Under the pieces are notes generated by a model. That model was not told the origin of the DNA. It ran no database searches and worked only from the letters and a program-made list of their open reading frames with translations. The position numbers and the translations under genes were made by a program. Source: Hydra vulgaris (lineage: Eukaryota > Cnidaria > Hydrozoa > Anthoathecata > Hydridae). From it: DNA of 64,000 nucleotides. Positions 1-10,722 of the stretch are shown piece by piece. Numbering within the stretch: position 1 is the stretch's first letter; each line of letters begins with the position of its first letter. The stretch lies in NCBI RefSeq assembly GCF_038396675.1, contig NC_088921.1, forward strand, positions 25,322,501 to 25,386,500, given 5' to 3'.

Positions 1-640
1 TGAGAAAATCAAAACTCAATACCATATTATACAAACTTATCATTCAGTTGTTGGTTTATGCAGCTGCAGCAATATATTATAATAATTATTACTAAAGAAA
101 TTAAATAAATATTTTCAAATTAGAAATTATTATTATCTGCACTTAATAACAAACAATACACTACCAGACTACCATGCTAGTTTTCTGTAATAGGTTACTA
201 AGGTTAGGTACTATCAAAATATTAATACATTTGTTGTCAAACTGAAATTCCAAATAAAAATAATATTTATACTTGTAAACCTTTTTATTCTGTTTGAACA
301 AATTCTAAATTGAGTTAAATAATAGTATTAAAATTATGAATACAAATTTTAACAAAATGATATAAACACAGTTGTTTTAAACACTAGCAGACATTTTTTA
401 GTCTGGTGCCCTGATGACAGTTAATCTGCTGCACTTTAATTAATCTATATAGCACGCAATCAGACAATATTTCAGTGGAAAAAATCTAACTAACCAGGTT
501 CTAGAAATTTTTGGAACTTTGGAACTTTTTACACGTTTTTCGTAAAACTTTATGGTCATTGAGCACCCCCTAAACATTATCTGATTGGAAAGATTTTTTC
601 CACAGTCAATTACTATGTCAAATGGCACAAAATAAACAAC
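1..640. other. A+T-rich intergenic DNA
   Basis: No coding signal, RNA gene or clear repeat boundary is visible here; the short open frames are compositional. Confidence 0.5.
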
Positions 641-693
641 TATGCATTCAAATCCGAGAAAAAATTTTTTTTCCTGTGTTCACATGAACAGCC

Positions 694-696
<3 letters not shown>

Positions 697-760
<64 letters not shown>
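697..760. repeat. (TA)n microsatellite
   Basis: Uninterrupted AT dinucleotide array of about 64 bp. Confidence 0.97.
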
Positions 761-762
<2 letters not shown>

Positions 763-822
763 AAGGCAGATCCAGCATTTTTTGGTTTTTTGGATTGCTA
801 ACTTATATATTTTCAGATAGCT

Positions 823-1087
823 ATATATATATGAACCTGTCATTTCGAAAAGGGCACAAGTCCATTTACTAAAACTTTTCAAAATCAACAAAAATATGAT
901 TTTTATTAAAATAATGTCTAGGTTGCTAAAGAAATTAAACATAGAAGTAGATAAATAAAGAACGTATATAATTTATGCATTTTTTATTTTTTATAAAAAA
1001 AACATAAATCATACAGAAATTTTTAATTCAAACTTATAAACTAACTGCTAAAAGTTTTGGACTTATGCCCTTTTTCCAAATGACAGG

Positions 1088-1098
<11 letters not shown>
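823..1098. mobile_element. MITE-like inverted-repeat element
   Basis: The left arm (823-864) starts GAACCTGTCATTT just after a short TA run. It is repeated in inverse at 1056-1092, which ends AAATGACAGGTTC just before a (TA)n array. The arms are about 36 bp long with a few mismatches and enclose about 190 bp of A+T-rich non-coding DNA. TA-flanked short inverted repeats without coding capacity are typical of Tc1/mariner-derived MITEs; that assignment is inference. Confidence 0.6.

Positions 1099-1167
<69 letters not shown>
1091..1167. repeat. (TA)n microsatellite
   Basis: AT dinucleotide array of about 77 bp, directly abutting the right arm of the fold-back element. Confidence 0.97.
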
Positions 1168-1168
<1 letters not shown>

Positions 1169-1454
1169 TCACACATATACAAATACACCTATCTCTTAAA
1201 AAATTTTTAAAACAGATAATTCAGACAGTTGATTTAGTCAATAATATAAAATAATTCAATAGCACTGAATGCAATTAATCTTGTCGACTGTCTGTTTATG
1301 TACATTATGCTGCAAAATCACAGCTAAGTATTTTTATGATAAAAATTAATAATATTTTAAACAAATATTTATCTTTAAAAAAATGAACTAGGACTTGAAA
1401 TGTCAGTATTTTAAAATCAAGTGTCTTCGTAAAACGCATTTACCACCGTGACTA

Positions 1455-1611
<157 letters not shown>

Positions 1612-1613
1612 CA

Positions 1614-1658
1614 AAAAAGAGTACCTTGAAAGAAAATGAGTAGCATTACCTATGTAGC

Positions 1659-1741
<83 letters not shown>

Positions 1742-1783
1742 TTTATGTGTAATACTACTCATTTCCTTTTAAGGTACTCTTTT
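1614..1783. mobile_element. Inverted-repeat pair around a (TA)n array
   Basis: AGAGTACCTTGAAAG at about 1619 recurs in inverse orientation at 1749-1783 (CTTTTAAGGTACTCTTTT). The arms are about 33 bp with a few mismatches and the interior is a (TA)n array (1661-1739). Both outer flanks also run into (TA)n. This looks like a small MITE whose middle has become a microsatellite, or two opposed solo ends. Confidence 0.6.
1661..1739. repeat. (TA)n microsatellite
   Basis: AT array of about 79 bp lying between the inverted arms 1614-1648 and 1749-1783. Confidence 0.97.
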
Positions 1784-1794
1784 CTGATGTGTGC

Positions 1795-1803
<9 letters not shown>

Positions 1804-1891
<88 letters not shown>

Positions 1892-1942
1892 CATATGTAT
1901 ACAAATACATATATATATACATATATTAATAAATATATACAC

Positions 1943-2011
<69 letters not shown>
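1804..2011. repeat. (TA)n microsatellite, compound
   Basis: About 200 bp of AT dinucleotides with scattered CATA, TGTATACA and AATA interruptions, preceded by a short (GT)n run at about 1791-1803. Confidence 0.95.
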
Positions 2012-2014
<3 letters not shown>

Positions 2015-2139
2015 TAAAATTTAGAAAAACTTTATATCAGAATTAATATCAGAACACTTTTTTTTTTCAGGTTTAGAAGAAATTTAAGGTTTAACTTTTT
2101 GTACGCAGTTGGTCTTAAAAAAAAAAAGAATCCTGATAA

Positions 2140-2370
2140 AACAGTAAAAAAAAGATTTAAGGTATATTTAAACATTAAACAGTAAAAAAAAAATATAAAC
2201 AGTAAAAAAAAATATGTATGTAAACAGTAAAAAAAAAGATTTAAGGTATATTTACCTAAAAACAATGTAATGTAACAATGTAAACAGTAAAAAAAAAATG
2301 TATGTAAACAGTAAAAAAAATATCTGTGTAAACAGTAAAAAAAAGATTTAAGGTATATTTACCTAAAAAA
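2140..2370. repeat. Tandem repeat built on GTAAACAGTAAAAAAA
   Basis: The string AAACAGTAAAAAAA occurs about eight times with spacers of roughly 20-60 bp. A longer composite unit adds GATTTAAGGTATATTT, which appears three times at about 2153, 2240 and 2345. It is a nested, non-coding, degenerate tandem repeat. Confidence 0.8.
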
Positions 2371-3049
2371 AGAAATAAACAAATTTTTACGCTCAAAATT
2401 TTTTTAAAAAAGCTCCAAAAATTGTAAACAAACTATACTAACGTAGCTTTTGCTAAAAGTTTATTTTATTCACATTGAGAGGTTTTTTAATTTTTCTTTG
2501 AAACATTTTTCAATATAACTTTAAGTTTATTTTATAATAAATTCAATTGAATAATTAGTTAGACGCGCATTTAATAACTGAAAATTAGACAAGTGATCTG
2601 TTGTCAACGAATGGTTTTCGAAGTGCTGTAACCGAAGCCATTTTCAAAATTCTGAAAACTTTAAATTTCACTGCGCTTGCGTAAAATAACTTTCCACTTT
2701 TTTCATGCCTTAACGACAGTGTGTATCGCCAAAACAACCAGGACGTTCACTTACAACATTCATGATGATAATAAAAAGAACCATGATTTCCTATTAAAAC
2801 ATTTAGCGCAAATGTATTTTAGATTTTCATTAATTCATGCAGCGAAATTCTGTTCGCCAAAATAAGCGAAAATTTGTTTTGAAATCGGTCGTTCATCAAA
2901 GGAAAATTCAATCTGAAACTTAATTGCCGCGAAAAACTCAATCTGATCCTCCATGCCGCAAAATTTCGTTTTAAAACATGCGAGATCTTGTTGTAAATCT
3001 AGTCGTTAATTAAGGAAAAACTTAATCTGAAGCTTCATCATTAACGGGA

Positions 3050-3693
3050 GTTAATCGAAACACAATACAATCAGTTTTAGGAAGGTACTATCGAACGAAT
3101 TCAACACTTCCTGCTTCTAGAGGTGGCGCTCGTCACGTTATTTATAATAAAGAGTTTAAGAGCTTATAAACGATAATGCAACGACAACTAAAACTGAAAT
3201 TAAATATGCTTTAAATGTAAATGTATCGATTACAACTGTCTGGAGGTGGGTAACCTATCTTTGATACACATATAAAATTACTCGACCAATTTATTAAAGA
3301 AACGACAATGTTCTTCGAATTGAATATGCTAGATAGTATACTTCAGTCTCGCCTATTCATCGCTATTGAAGTATTGTTTTTATTGATGAAAGTCCATTTA
3401 ATTTACACATGTTTCGCAGTCACTCATGGGCAAGAAGAGGTGTAACACCAAACCCGACCATTTGCCCTAAGCTGCGTAACGCTTCAAAGATATTCGCCGT
3501 CACTGATTTAAATATTCACAGCGAAGCCTTATGTGAGTCAGTCAACACAGTTTTGTTTCAAGAGTATATTGATAAAGATGTAAGAGTTTTAAAGACAGAG
3601 AAAAAAATCACCCTTGTAATAGATAATGTCGGAATCCATAATAATGTTGAATTGGGGGCTCAGAACATTTATCGAGGCCACATGGTTTCTTGA
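3050..3693 (+). pseudogene. IS630/Tc1-type DDE transposase remnant
   Basis: The open part (3409-3693) reads HSWARRGVTPNP and ends near VIDNVGIHNN. Just upstream in another segment the translation gives VFIDESPFNLHMF. FIDESPFNLH is the first catalytic Asp block of IS630/Tc1-like (DDE_3-type) transposases, the RRG-TP stretch follows it in that family, and V-D-N--IH holds the second Asp. The C-terminal part with the Glu is absent. Upstream text around 3060-3250 resembles a helix-turn-helix region but is broken by stops. It is a decayed copy missing at least a third of the usual 300-350 residues. Confidence 0.65.
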
Positions 3694-3801
3694 TCATTAA
3701 AAACAGGAATATAAAAAATTGCCTAAACTTATTTAAATTGATAATTACAGGTACTTAAAAATGATATTTTACACTTCTGATCATTCCATTGGATTTGTCA
3801 T

Positions 3802-3934
3802 CCCTTAGTAAGGTATAATTTTCTACCTTTTAAGGTAGAAAATTATATTAAAAACAATTATTTGTCATACAATTTTCTAACTTAAAGGTATAATTTTCTA
3901 CCTTATAAGGTAGAAAATTGTACCTTACTAAGGG
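3802..3934. repeat. Nested palindromes, CCCTTAGTAAGG unit
   Basis: CCCTTAGTAAGGTATAATTT at 3802 is matched in inverse by AAATTGTACCTTACTAAGGG ending at 3934. Each arm also carries its own hairpin (TTTTCTACC next to GGTAGAAAA). It forms a cruciform-like non-coding MITE candidate sitting immediately upstream of the LINE fragment. Confidence 0.75.
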
Positions 3935-3984
3935 TATATCACATATCCTACCTTAACTAAAAATTTCTACCTTTATTTTTTAGT

Positions 3985-5307
3985 GTGTAGTGTATAAAGA
4001 AAATGAAACAGGAAACAAAATTATAACTTTTGGTGTTCCTCAGGGATCCATCTTAGGACCACTATTATTATGCTGTACGTTAACGATTTTTATCTAGCTT
4101 CCAAAACTTTAAATCTTATTTTGTTTGCTGACGACTCTAATCTTTTTTACTCAAATAAAAATATAAAAGATCTTTTTAAAATATTTAATGAAGAACTAAT
4201 AAAAATTAATGATTGGATTACTTGTAATAAACTTTCATTAAATGCACAGAAAACTAAATTTGTGTTGTTTCATAAACCTAGTAAGAGTGATCACCTCCCT
4301 TTAAAATTACCCAATCTCTTTATGAATAATTCAGTTATTAAAAGAGAATTAAATATTAACTTTCTGGGAATAATAACAGATGAAAATGTATCATGGAAAT
4401 CTTATATTAAATCTATTGAAAATAAAATTTCCAAAAATATTTATGCTCTATATAGAGTTAAACCATTTCTTAATATCAAGTCTTTAAAAATTATATAATT
4501 TTCATTTATCCATAGTTATCTATTCTATTGCAATATTGCTTGGGGAAGTAGCAAATATGGAAAGCTTAAAAAAATCTATGGTAAACAAAAACTTGCATGC
4601 AGAATTTTTTTTTGGCATTAAGAGAAGTGCTTATGGAGAGCCTCTCTTAATTGAACTTAATGCACTCAATGTTTATAAACTTAATATATACCAAGCTATG
4701 CTGTTTATGTTTCAATCAAAACATGGGTTGTCTCCTAATATATTTCATTCTTACGTTACTAAAATTTCTCATAAACACCCCACAAATTTTTCAAATGATA
4801 ATTTTGTAGTTCCAAGATTCTATTGAAAACTCAGTTCATTCCAAATTCAATATTGTGGACCAAAAAATTATTAAAAATAACATCTCTTTAGATCAATTCA
4901 AAATAGTATGTAATGCGCGTTTCTTATTAGGAAAAAAGCTTTGATTTAAAATATTTCCTTTAAAATTAGATCATGAAATAAAATAAGTAAACTGAAAAAG
5001 TCTTCACCTATTTTTGTTTTGATTTTCTAACTTTTATTTCCTATTAAAATATGCTACTATTGCAAACTCATGCTACTTTAATATCTTATTGTATAGTATG
5101 TAATATCTTAGTGGAAATATTTTTATTTGTTATTTTCCCTATTTTTATGTTTAAGTTTTTTAAATTGTACTGACGGCTTCAATGTAAATGGGGCTCGGCT
5201 ATAAGGCAATATATGTCTTTTTCTTCCTCGGTCATTTATTTTATATGTAAACAATTTTTCTCATTGTAAATAGTATTATACGGCAAAAAAAATGAATAAA
5301 TAAAATT
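3985..5307 (+). mobile_element. Non-LTR retrotransposon (LINE) 3' half, degenerate
   Basis: Translation around 4035-4080 gives FGVPQGSILGP, the conserved reverse-transcriptase block preceding the active site. The open frame 4070-4498 has YVNDF and then FADDSNLF, the catalytic F-A-D-D box. It continues into thumb-like sequence (INDWITCNKLSLNAQKTKFV). A stop at 4496 interrupts the frame and reading resumes as HSYLFYCNIAWG, the usual post-RT motif, then another broken frame (4536-4826). The 3' end is near GAATAAATAAAAT at about 5295-5307. The N-terminal endonuclease and early RT domains are absent, so this is a typical 5'-truncated insertion. The style resembles the CR1/L2/Jockey group, but I cannot assign the clade firmly. 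Confidence 0.8.
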
Positions 5308-5339
5308 ACCCAGTAGCATTTACCATGGTAGCGCCAGTT

Positions 5340-5920
5340 CCATTATGTTTAACTACACGAGTCAAATAATTTTGTGATGTTGGCCCATATTCTGCTGTAA
5401 ATGTAAGATGATATTCTTCTTTGGTTAAAGCAAGAAAGATTTTCATGAGTGTTATATCTGACAGAATGTGCTAATGTAGACTTGTCAATTTTTCCACCTA
5501 TTCCAATAACCTTTCTTAATTCTTTTTTTTTCTCCAAAAAAAATTTGAAATTTATCACATTTTTTTACAACTCCATAGTCTATCAATACAGCTGTTGTCA
5601 ATGCAGCTGCTCCAGCATCACTTATTTCAAGCCTTATAGCAGCTTTCGCCAAGTTTCTTAAATGACTATAATTTTTTTGAACTGGCATGGCTATAAAAAA
5701 GTCTGGATCAGATTCAAATTCATTATTATTATCAAATAACTCAGCATGCCGATTGGAATCATATTGAATTTCAATAGCAGATGACTTAATACATCTTTTT
5801 ATCTGCTCTCTGTTTTTTTCTTTTTCCTCTGATAGCTGCTGTTTAATTAACCGTATCAATTTGAAATATTCCTCTTGTTCCAATTTTCCATTTTTGATCT
5901 TCAAAATATTCTCAATCTAA
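5340..5920 (-). pseudogene. Unrecognised transposon-like protein fragment
   Basis: The minus-strand frame (5485-5904) is rich in charged residues at its N-terminus (LSEEKEKNREQIKRC), followed by LEISDAGAAALTTAVLIDYG. A second overlapping frame (5349-5558) continues with IGIGGKIDKSTLAHS after a frameshift. I have the impression of a multi-copy hydrozoan/arthropod family with an S-A-AAL-TA-L-D-G stretch, but I cannot name it. A plausible 3' splice acceptor (ATTAG) precedes the frame at about 5914. The reading frame is broken, so it is probably a remnant. Confidence 0.4.
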
Positions 5921-6197
5921 TGGTGGTACCTAAAACAATTTCAAACTTTTTTAACAAGTTGTGCTCTATAATAATATCAAATATACAATTTTCTAAAAAC
6001 TTATGAAAATCACAGGTTTAAACCATCTCTTAAGCCTTTTATTACTAATAATAAAACAAAATAAAATGTTTTCTGAAGCAAAGTACACTTTTTTTTACTC
6101 TGATATGTATTTCATTGTTAATATCTGATTCAAAACAACTTACTACAGATTAATTGAATAAAATAAATTATAACTTTCTAAAATTAAATTTGTTTAC

Positions 6198-6271
6198 CTT
6201 TCTTGCCGCTTTCACATATACAAGCAAAATGTGCTGTTTTGCAATGCAAGGGATTCTTACAATTCACAGAT
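6198..6271 (-). pseudogene. Possible small upstream exon of the 5.3-5.9 kb fragment
   Basis: On the minus strand, a stretch bounded by AG upstream and GTAAAC downstream translates as NCKNPLHCKTAHFACICESG. It is Cys/His-rich and could bind zinc. Its phase does not join the 5.9 kb frame cleanly, which favours a decayed gene. Confidence 0.3.
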
Positions 6272-6786
6272 CTATGCATAAAAAAATTTCAAAAATTTTG
6301 AAAAAATTTTAAAACTCTTAAAATAATTCTAATATTGCTTTTATAAAAAAAGCATTGCATTAAAGTTATAAAGTGATGTAAAACTATCCAATATAGTTTT
6401 TTTAATTTAGCATTTAACTTATCATTAGTTAATATCATATTAAATAATATGCAATTATTTGTATTAACTTCAACACAAGATAAAAATAAAAATAAATTGA
6501 ATATTTTTTCTACCTAATATTGCAAACTACTACTCAGTAGTAGTTAAGATGCTCAATAAACCATTATGTTACCTCTTCTATGCACATAGTTATACATTTA
6601 AAATTGATACTTGCATTAATATTTTTCTTTTTAGCAAGAGATTTTGAATGTTAATAAACATATCTTGAAATATCGTATTTTTCCTTGTAAAAGTTGATAT
6701 TTTTGATTTTCAAAAAGTTTTTAAACCTAAAATAATGAGTTTACTTTAAAATCTTTAACAAAATATGGACAAACACACTAAGAACC

Positions 6787-7055
6787 AAGGCCGGCGCAAT
6801 GGGTGTGTGTGCCCCCCCCCCCCATCCAGAGATTTTTTGTTCATTTTGTCGGCAAATTTGACCCTTTTTTGACAAGTCGGCCGGCAAATGTAGACCCGTT
6901 AGACATGTTAGTCGGTAAATTTAGACAGTCAGTCGGCAAATGTTGATAAGGCAGTCTGCAAATTTGAAAAAAGAGAACATTTTTTTTTTTAGTCGGTAAA
7001 AGTTGTAACGGCACCCCCTTCCTTTCGCCACATGACACCTACTCGCGCTGGCCCT
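6787..7055. mobile_element. MITE-like element with internal 25-bp-like repeats
   Basis: Inverted ends are AAGGCCGGCGC at the left and GCGCTGGCCCTT at the right. The inside (6848-6998) holds about six degenerate copies of AGTCGGCAAATTTGAC spaced 20-35 bp, and a C12-13 run lies near the left end. The G+C-rich ends stand out strongly from the surroundings. Confidence 0.55.
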
Positions 7056-7893
7056 TCTTAGGACCATTTGTGGAATTTTTTTATAAATGAAGTAAAAGAT
7101 AAATATGAGTTTATCTTTGATGTTTTTATGTGACTTTTTGACTAATTTTCAGAAAATTAGCAGCCATTAAAAATTTTTTTTTTTTCAAATACTTGATGAA
7201 ACAATTATCAAAATCAACAACTATTTTTTTAATAAAGACTTTCTCTTGTAAGGTAAAATGTAAATGTTGTGAAATTTTTTTTGTTTTATTTATTAAGGGA
7301 TAAACAGATTCTATCTGTTGTCCAACCTCGCACCCCTTCTTTATCAATTAGACTGGCACAGATGTATTTATAATGCATTGTTTCCAGTTTAGGATGTTGA
7401 ATACTGGATCCTCTTGACTCAATCCATGGGTTTTGCTTGTGTCTCTGTTTATATGGCTTAGCAACTCGTTCTATTATCTCTTAATGAGTTTACGTTTTAA
7501 TGGTTATGAGGCTGGCTGGTAGTCAGGTTTCCCAAACTCTGTGGCTCTCAGAGAGGCTGATTCCATAAACAGCTGAAAAATATCAGAGTACAACAATGTC
7601 ATGTTGCACATGGATGGTGTTCGTACTTTTGATGTGCATTGTCGAGGGCATATTTGGAGCCCTTTGTTACGGCTTAGGGTTTATTAATAGTAATGAGGCA
7701 ATTGCTTGGGCTATTAAGTAGTGTACTGAGTACTATCTGTGTTTAGAGTTGTTATTTAACAAATTTAAAAATGACTTAAGTACCGAAAACTATAAAACAC
7801 AAAAAGCAATCGTCTTCACTAAGTTCTCTAAACCTGTTATTCACTAATAATTGTGGTCTTCGAAGTAACTTTCCTTCTGTTGAGTCTTATCTC

Positions 7894-8529
7894 TTGCAAA
7901 GTTCACCAGACTTACTTGATCTTTGTGAGACTAATTTGAGTTTAGCTGTCTCATCTTGTAATCATAGTAATGATGTTTATCTTCCTTTAATTCGTAAAGA
8001 CTCCAATAGTCACATGTTTGGCCTAGACATTTACCCATTTGTAAGAATTCACCCATTTGTTGGGAAACTAGATTTGAATCCACAGACTATACTTTTATGT
8101 GTTTTCGTTTAGTACCACTTCACTCAATCGCCTTTCTCTTTCTATATCACTCTCCTTCATTTCAATACTGCACTCTTTTTGATGTTATTTTTGATCATAT
8201 TGACCAAGCTCTCTCTTTTTCCATCAGCCAATAACACTGTTGTTGGTGACTTTAATGCTCATCACACTGAATGGCTTAGCTCTATTGTCAGTGAATCTGC
8301 AGGCAATAAGGCCCACAACTTTTGCCTTTCTCAACCTCTAACTCAAATAGTCAACTTTCCAAATCGTTTTTCTGACAACCCGAATCATTTTTTTAACCCG
8401 AATCTTGTTTCAGATCCTAATCAGTGCTCAGTTTCTTCACATTCACCCTTAGGTGCTTCTGATCACGGTTTGATCTCTCTAAAACTATTTTCTTATTCTT
8501 CTTCATCATCAAAATCCCCCTATTATTGA
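7894..8529 (+). pseudogene. LINE endonuclease domain, two broken frames
   Basis: Frames 7894-8112 and 8179-8529 are the N- and C-terminal halves of an EEP-fold endonuclease. LDLCETNL carries the catalytic Glu (in LCETNL), GDFNAHHTEW the D-x-N pair, and SDHGLI the catalytic SDH. A frameshift near 8113-8178 separates the halves. The domain would nick target DNA to prime reverse transcription in an intact copy. Confidence 0.75.
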
Positions 8530-9281
8530 ACCTCTTACAACTACCTGAAACCTGACTAGGACTCTCTCTGTGATTTTGTTCGTGATTACCCTTGGGTAAA
8601 GATCTTTCGTCTTCCTGCTGACAAATATGCTTCTTACATGTCTGCTTGGAGTCGGGCAGACATGGAGTCTTTTATTCCCTCTCAACAAATCCAGTTGCCT
8701 CACTCTTCTCCATAATTTTATTACCTTGTGCTGCTGCAATTTCCAATCGAAATCATAACTTCCATATCAATCAGCAAAACAATTCTCCAGAAAACATTCG
8801 TCTGTTTACTGTTGCTAGAAACCATTGTAAAAAGGTTTTGTTTAAGCCAAAGCCCGCTATACTCAGGTCATGAATTTCATCACAAAAATTAGGCTCTCGT
8901 GACTTCTGGAAAATCTTTAAAAGTATCAATAATAATTTTATTATTGATAATTTTAATTCTCTTCTGCAGCTTGTGGTCCGGACAACATACCTGCAGAAGT
9001 GTTCTCCGGAGCTGTCGTCTATACTCTCAAAACTATTTAACAAGTGTCTATCAGAGTCTTGTTTTCTAGGCTGCTGCTGGAAAACATCATCTGTTTTCCC
9101 TTTTTTCAAAACTTTTGGAGAGCGATTTGACTTGTCTAACTATTGTCCCATTAGTCTTCTTCCTATCATAAGCAAGGTTTTTGAATCTTTAATTAACAAA
9201 CACTTAATCTCTCATCTTGAATCTAATAACTTACTTTCTGATCATTAATATGGATTTCGATCTTCTCGTTCTACAGCTGAT

Positions 9282-9719
9282 TTGCTAACAGTAATAACCG
9301 ATAAGTTTTATCGTGCATTACTAATGCACTATTATTTATATTACTATGCACAATCTAACGCAGCATTAGATAGAGGTGAAGAGGATAAGGCAATTGCTCT
9401 TGACATTTCTGAAGCTTTTGATAAAGTTTGGCATGCGGGTCTTCTCCATAAGTTTTCTTCTTACGGTGTATCAGGTAACATCTTTAAGACTATTGAATCC
9501 TTCTATACCAATAGTAGTATAAAAGTTGTCCTCAATAGGCAGCATTTTTCTTCATATCCTGTAACTTCAGGAGTACCTCAAGGTTCTATCTTTGGCCGTA
9601 TGCTCTTTTTAATTTATATTAACAACCCTTCAGATATTCTCACATCTAAGGTGGCATTGTTCGCTGATGATACTACCATTTATTCTTATCTAGATAAAAA
9701 GCCAACACTCTTTATTTAA
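9282..9719 (+). pseudogene. LINE reverse-transcriptase core
   Basis: The core holds DISEAFDKVWH (motif A, first Asp), SGVPQGSIFG (motif B) and LFADDTTIY (motif C, two catalytic Asp). Close to its start the protein contains an unusual extra segment (LLMHYYLYYYAQSNAAL). It appears to come from a short insertion that repeats GCATTA on both sides. The frame ends at a stop before the thumb. Confidence 0.8.
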
Positions 9720-10657
9720 TATTTGCTTTGAGGGGGCATTTTAGCTTGAAAAAATTCTCACTTCTGCTACAGCATGGGGCTCACAGTAGCCGGTTAATTT
9801 TAATTCAGATAACACCCAGTTTTTTTCAGCTAACTGTTATCGCAATAATTTAGATTTTCATATATATACGAACGGTAACACTTCATCTTCTAGAATTAAC
9901 TCTTACTTTCAATCTTTTTTGGAAACCATATATCAAATCGATTACAAAATTAGCATCTGCTAAGATTGCATCTCTTTATTGTGCTCTATTCTTTATCTCT
10001 ATAAATCTCAAATTCGTTCTTGTATGGAATACTGTTGCCTTATCTGGGGCGGATCTTCCAATAGTGCCCTTTCTCTATTAGACAATGTGCAAAAACGCAT
10101 TGTAAACATAGACCTGGTTTTGCAGCCAATCTCCAACCATTGACACATTGTCGTAATGTTGCTTCTCTTTCTCTTTTCTACAAATACTCTAACGGGCACC
10201 GCTCTAAAGAGCTAGCGTCTCTTGTGTCATCTACTAAAGTTTATTCTCGTGTTACTCGTCATTCAATTAAATCTCATCCTTTTTATGTGACTGTTCCTAA
10301 GTGTTCTAAAAACTCTTATTTGATTAATTTTTTCCTCGAACATGTGGTCTTTGGAATTTGCTTCCTTCATCTTGCTTTCCTGATTTATATTATTTGCAAT
10401 ATTTTAAGTTGTCAGTCAATCGCTTTCTTGCTTTATAAATTTCATCTTTTCTCTTCCAGTAACTTCCAACTCTAATTGTGGCTGTTGGAAGCAATGATAA
10501 TAAAAAAAAAAAAAAAATTGTCACCTAACATTTAATAAAATTTTTAAAAGATTTTATATTTGATAAAATTTGTTGTCTAAAAGCAATATTTATTAGTAGA
10601 TTTAAATAGCATATATATAAAATAGTATGAAAAAATGTTTGCAATTATCTTATCTTG

Positions 10658-10722
10658 CAACGTGTAACTGGATACACATCGTGTATCCAGTTACACAACG
10701 TGTAACTGGATACACATGTTGT
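10658..10722. repeat. Triple alternating repeat GTGTAACTGGATACAC
   Basis: CGTGTAACTGGATACACA occurs forward, then in inverse (TGTATCCAGTTACAC), then forward again within 65 bp, so any adjacent pair can form a hairpin. Confidence 0.9.

Larger units (their letters stand above)
7800..10517 (+). mobile_element. CR1/L2-like non-LTR retrotransposon, near full-length but broken
   Basis: The element carries the domains of a LINE ORF2 in order. First is an apurinic endonuclease: LLFTNNCGLRSNF at the start, VVGDFNAHHTEWL at about 8236-8275, and GASDHGLISLKL at about 8452-8490. Then reverse transcriptase: LSNYCPISLLPIISKVFE (about 9130-9185), GFRSSRSTADLLT, ALDISEAFDKVWHAGL (9399-9440), TSGVPQGSIFG and ALFADDTTIYS (9656-9690). 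A 3' domain follows with MEYCCLIWGGSS. Frames are interrupted by stops and indels at several points. A 48-bp insertion splits the segment before ALDIS. It ends in an A-run (10501-10517), as expected for target-primed reverse transcription. No ORF1 was recognised upstream. Confidence 0.85.

Noticed and set aside
5449..5661. 70-codon plus-strand frame
   Set aside because: Antisense to the minus-strand protein fragment at 5340-5920.
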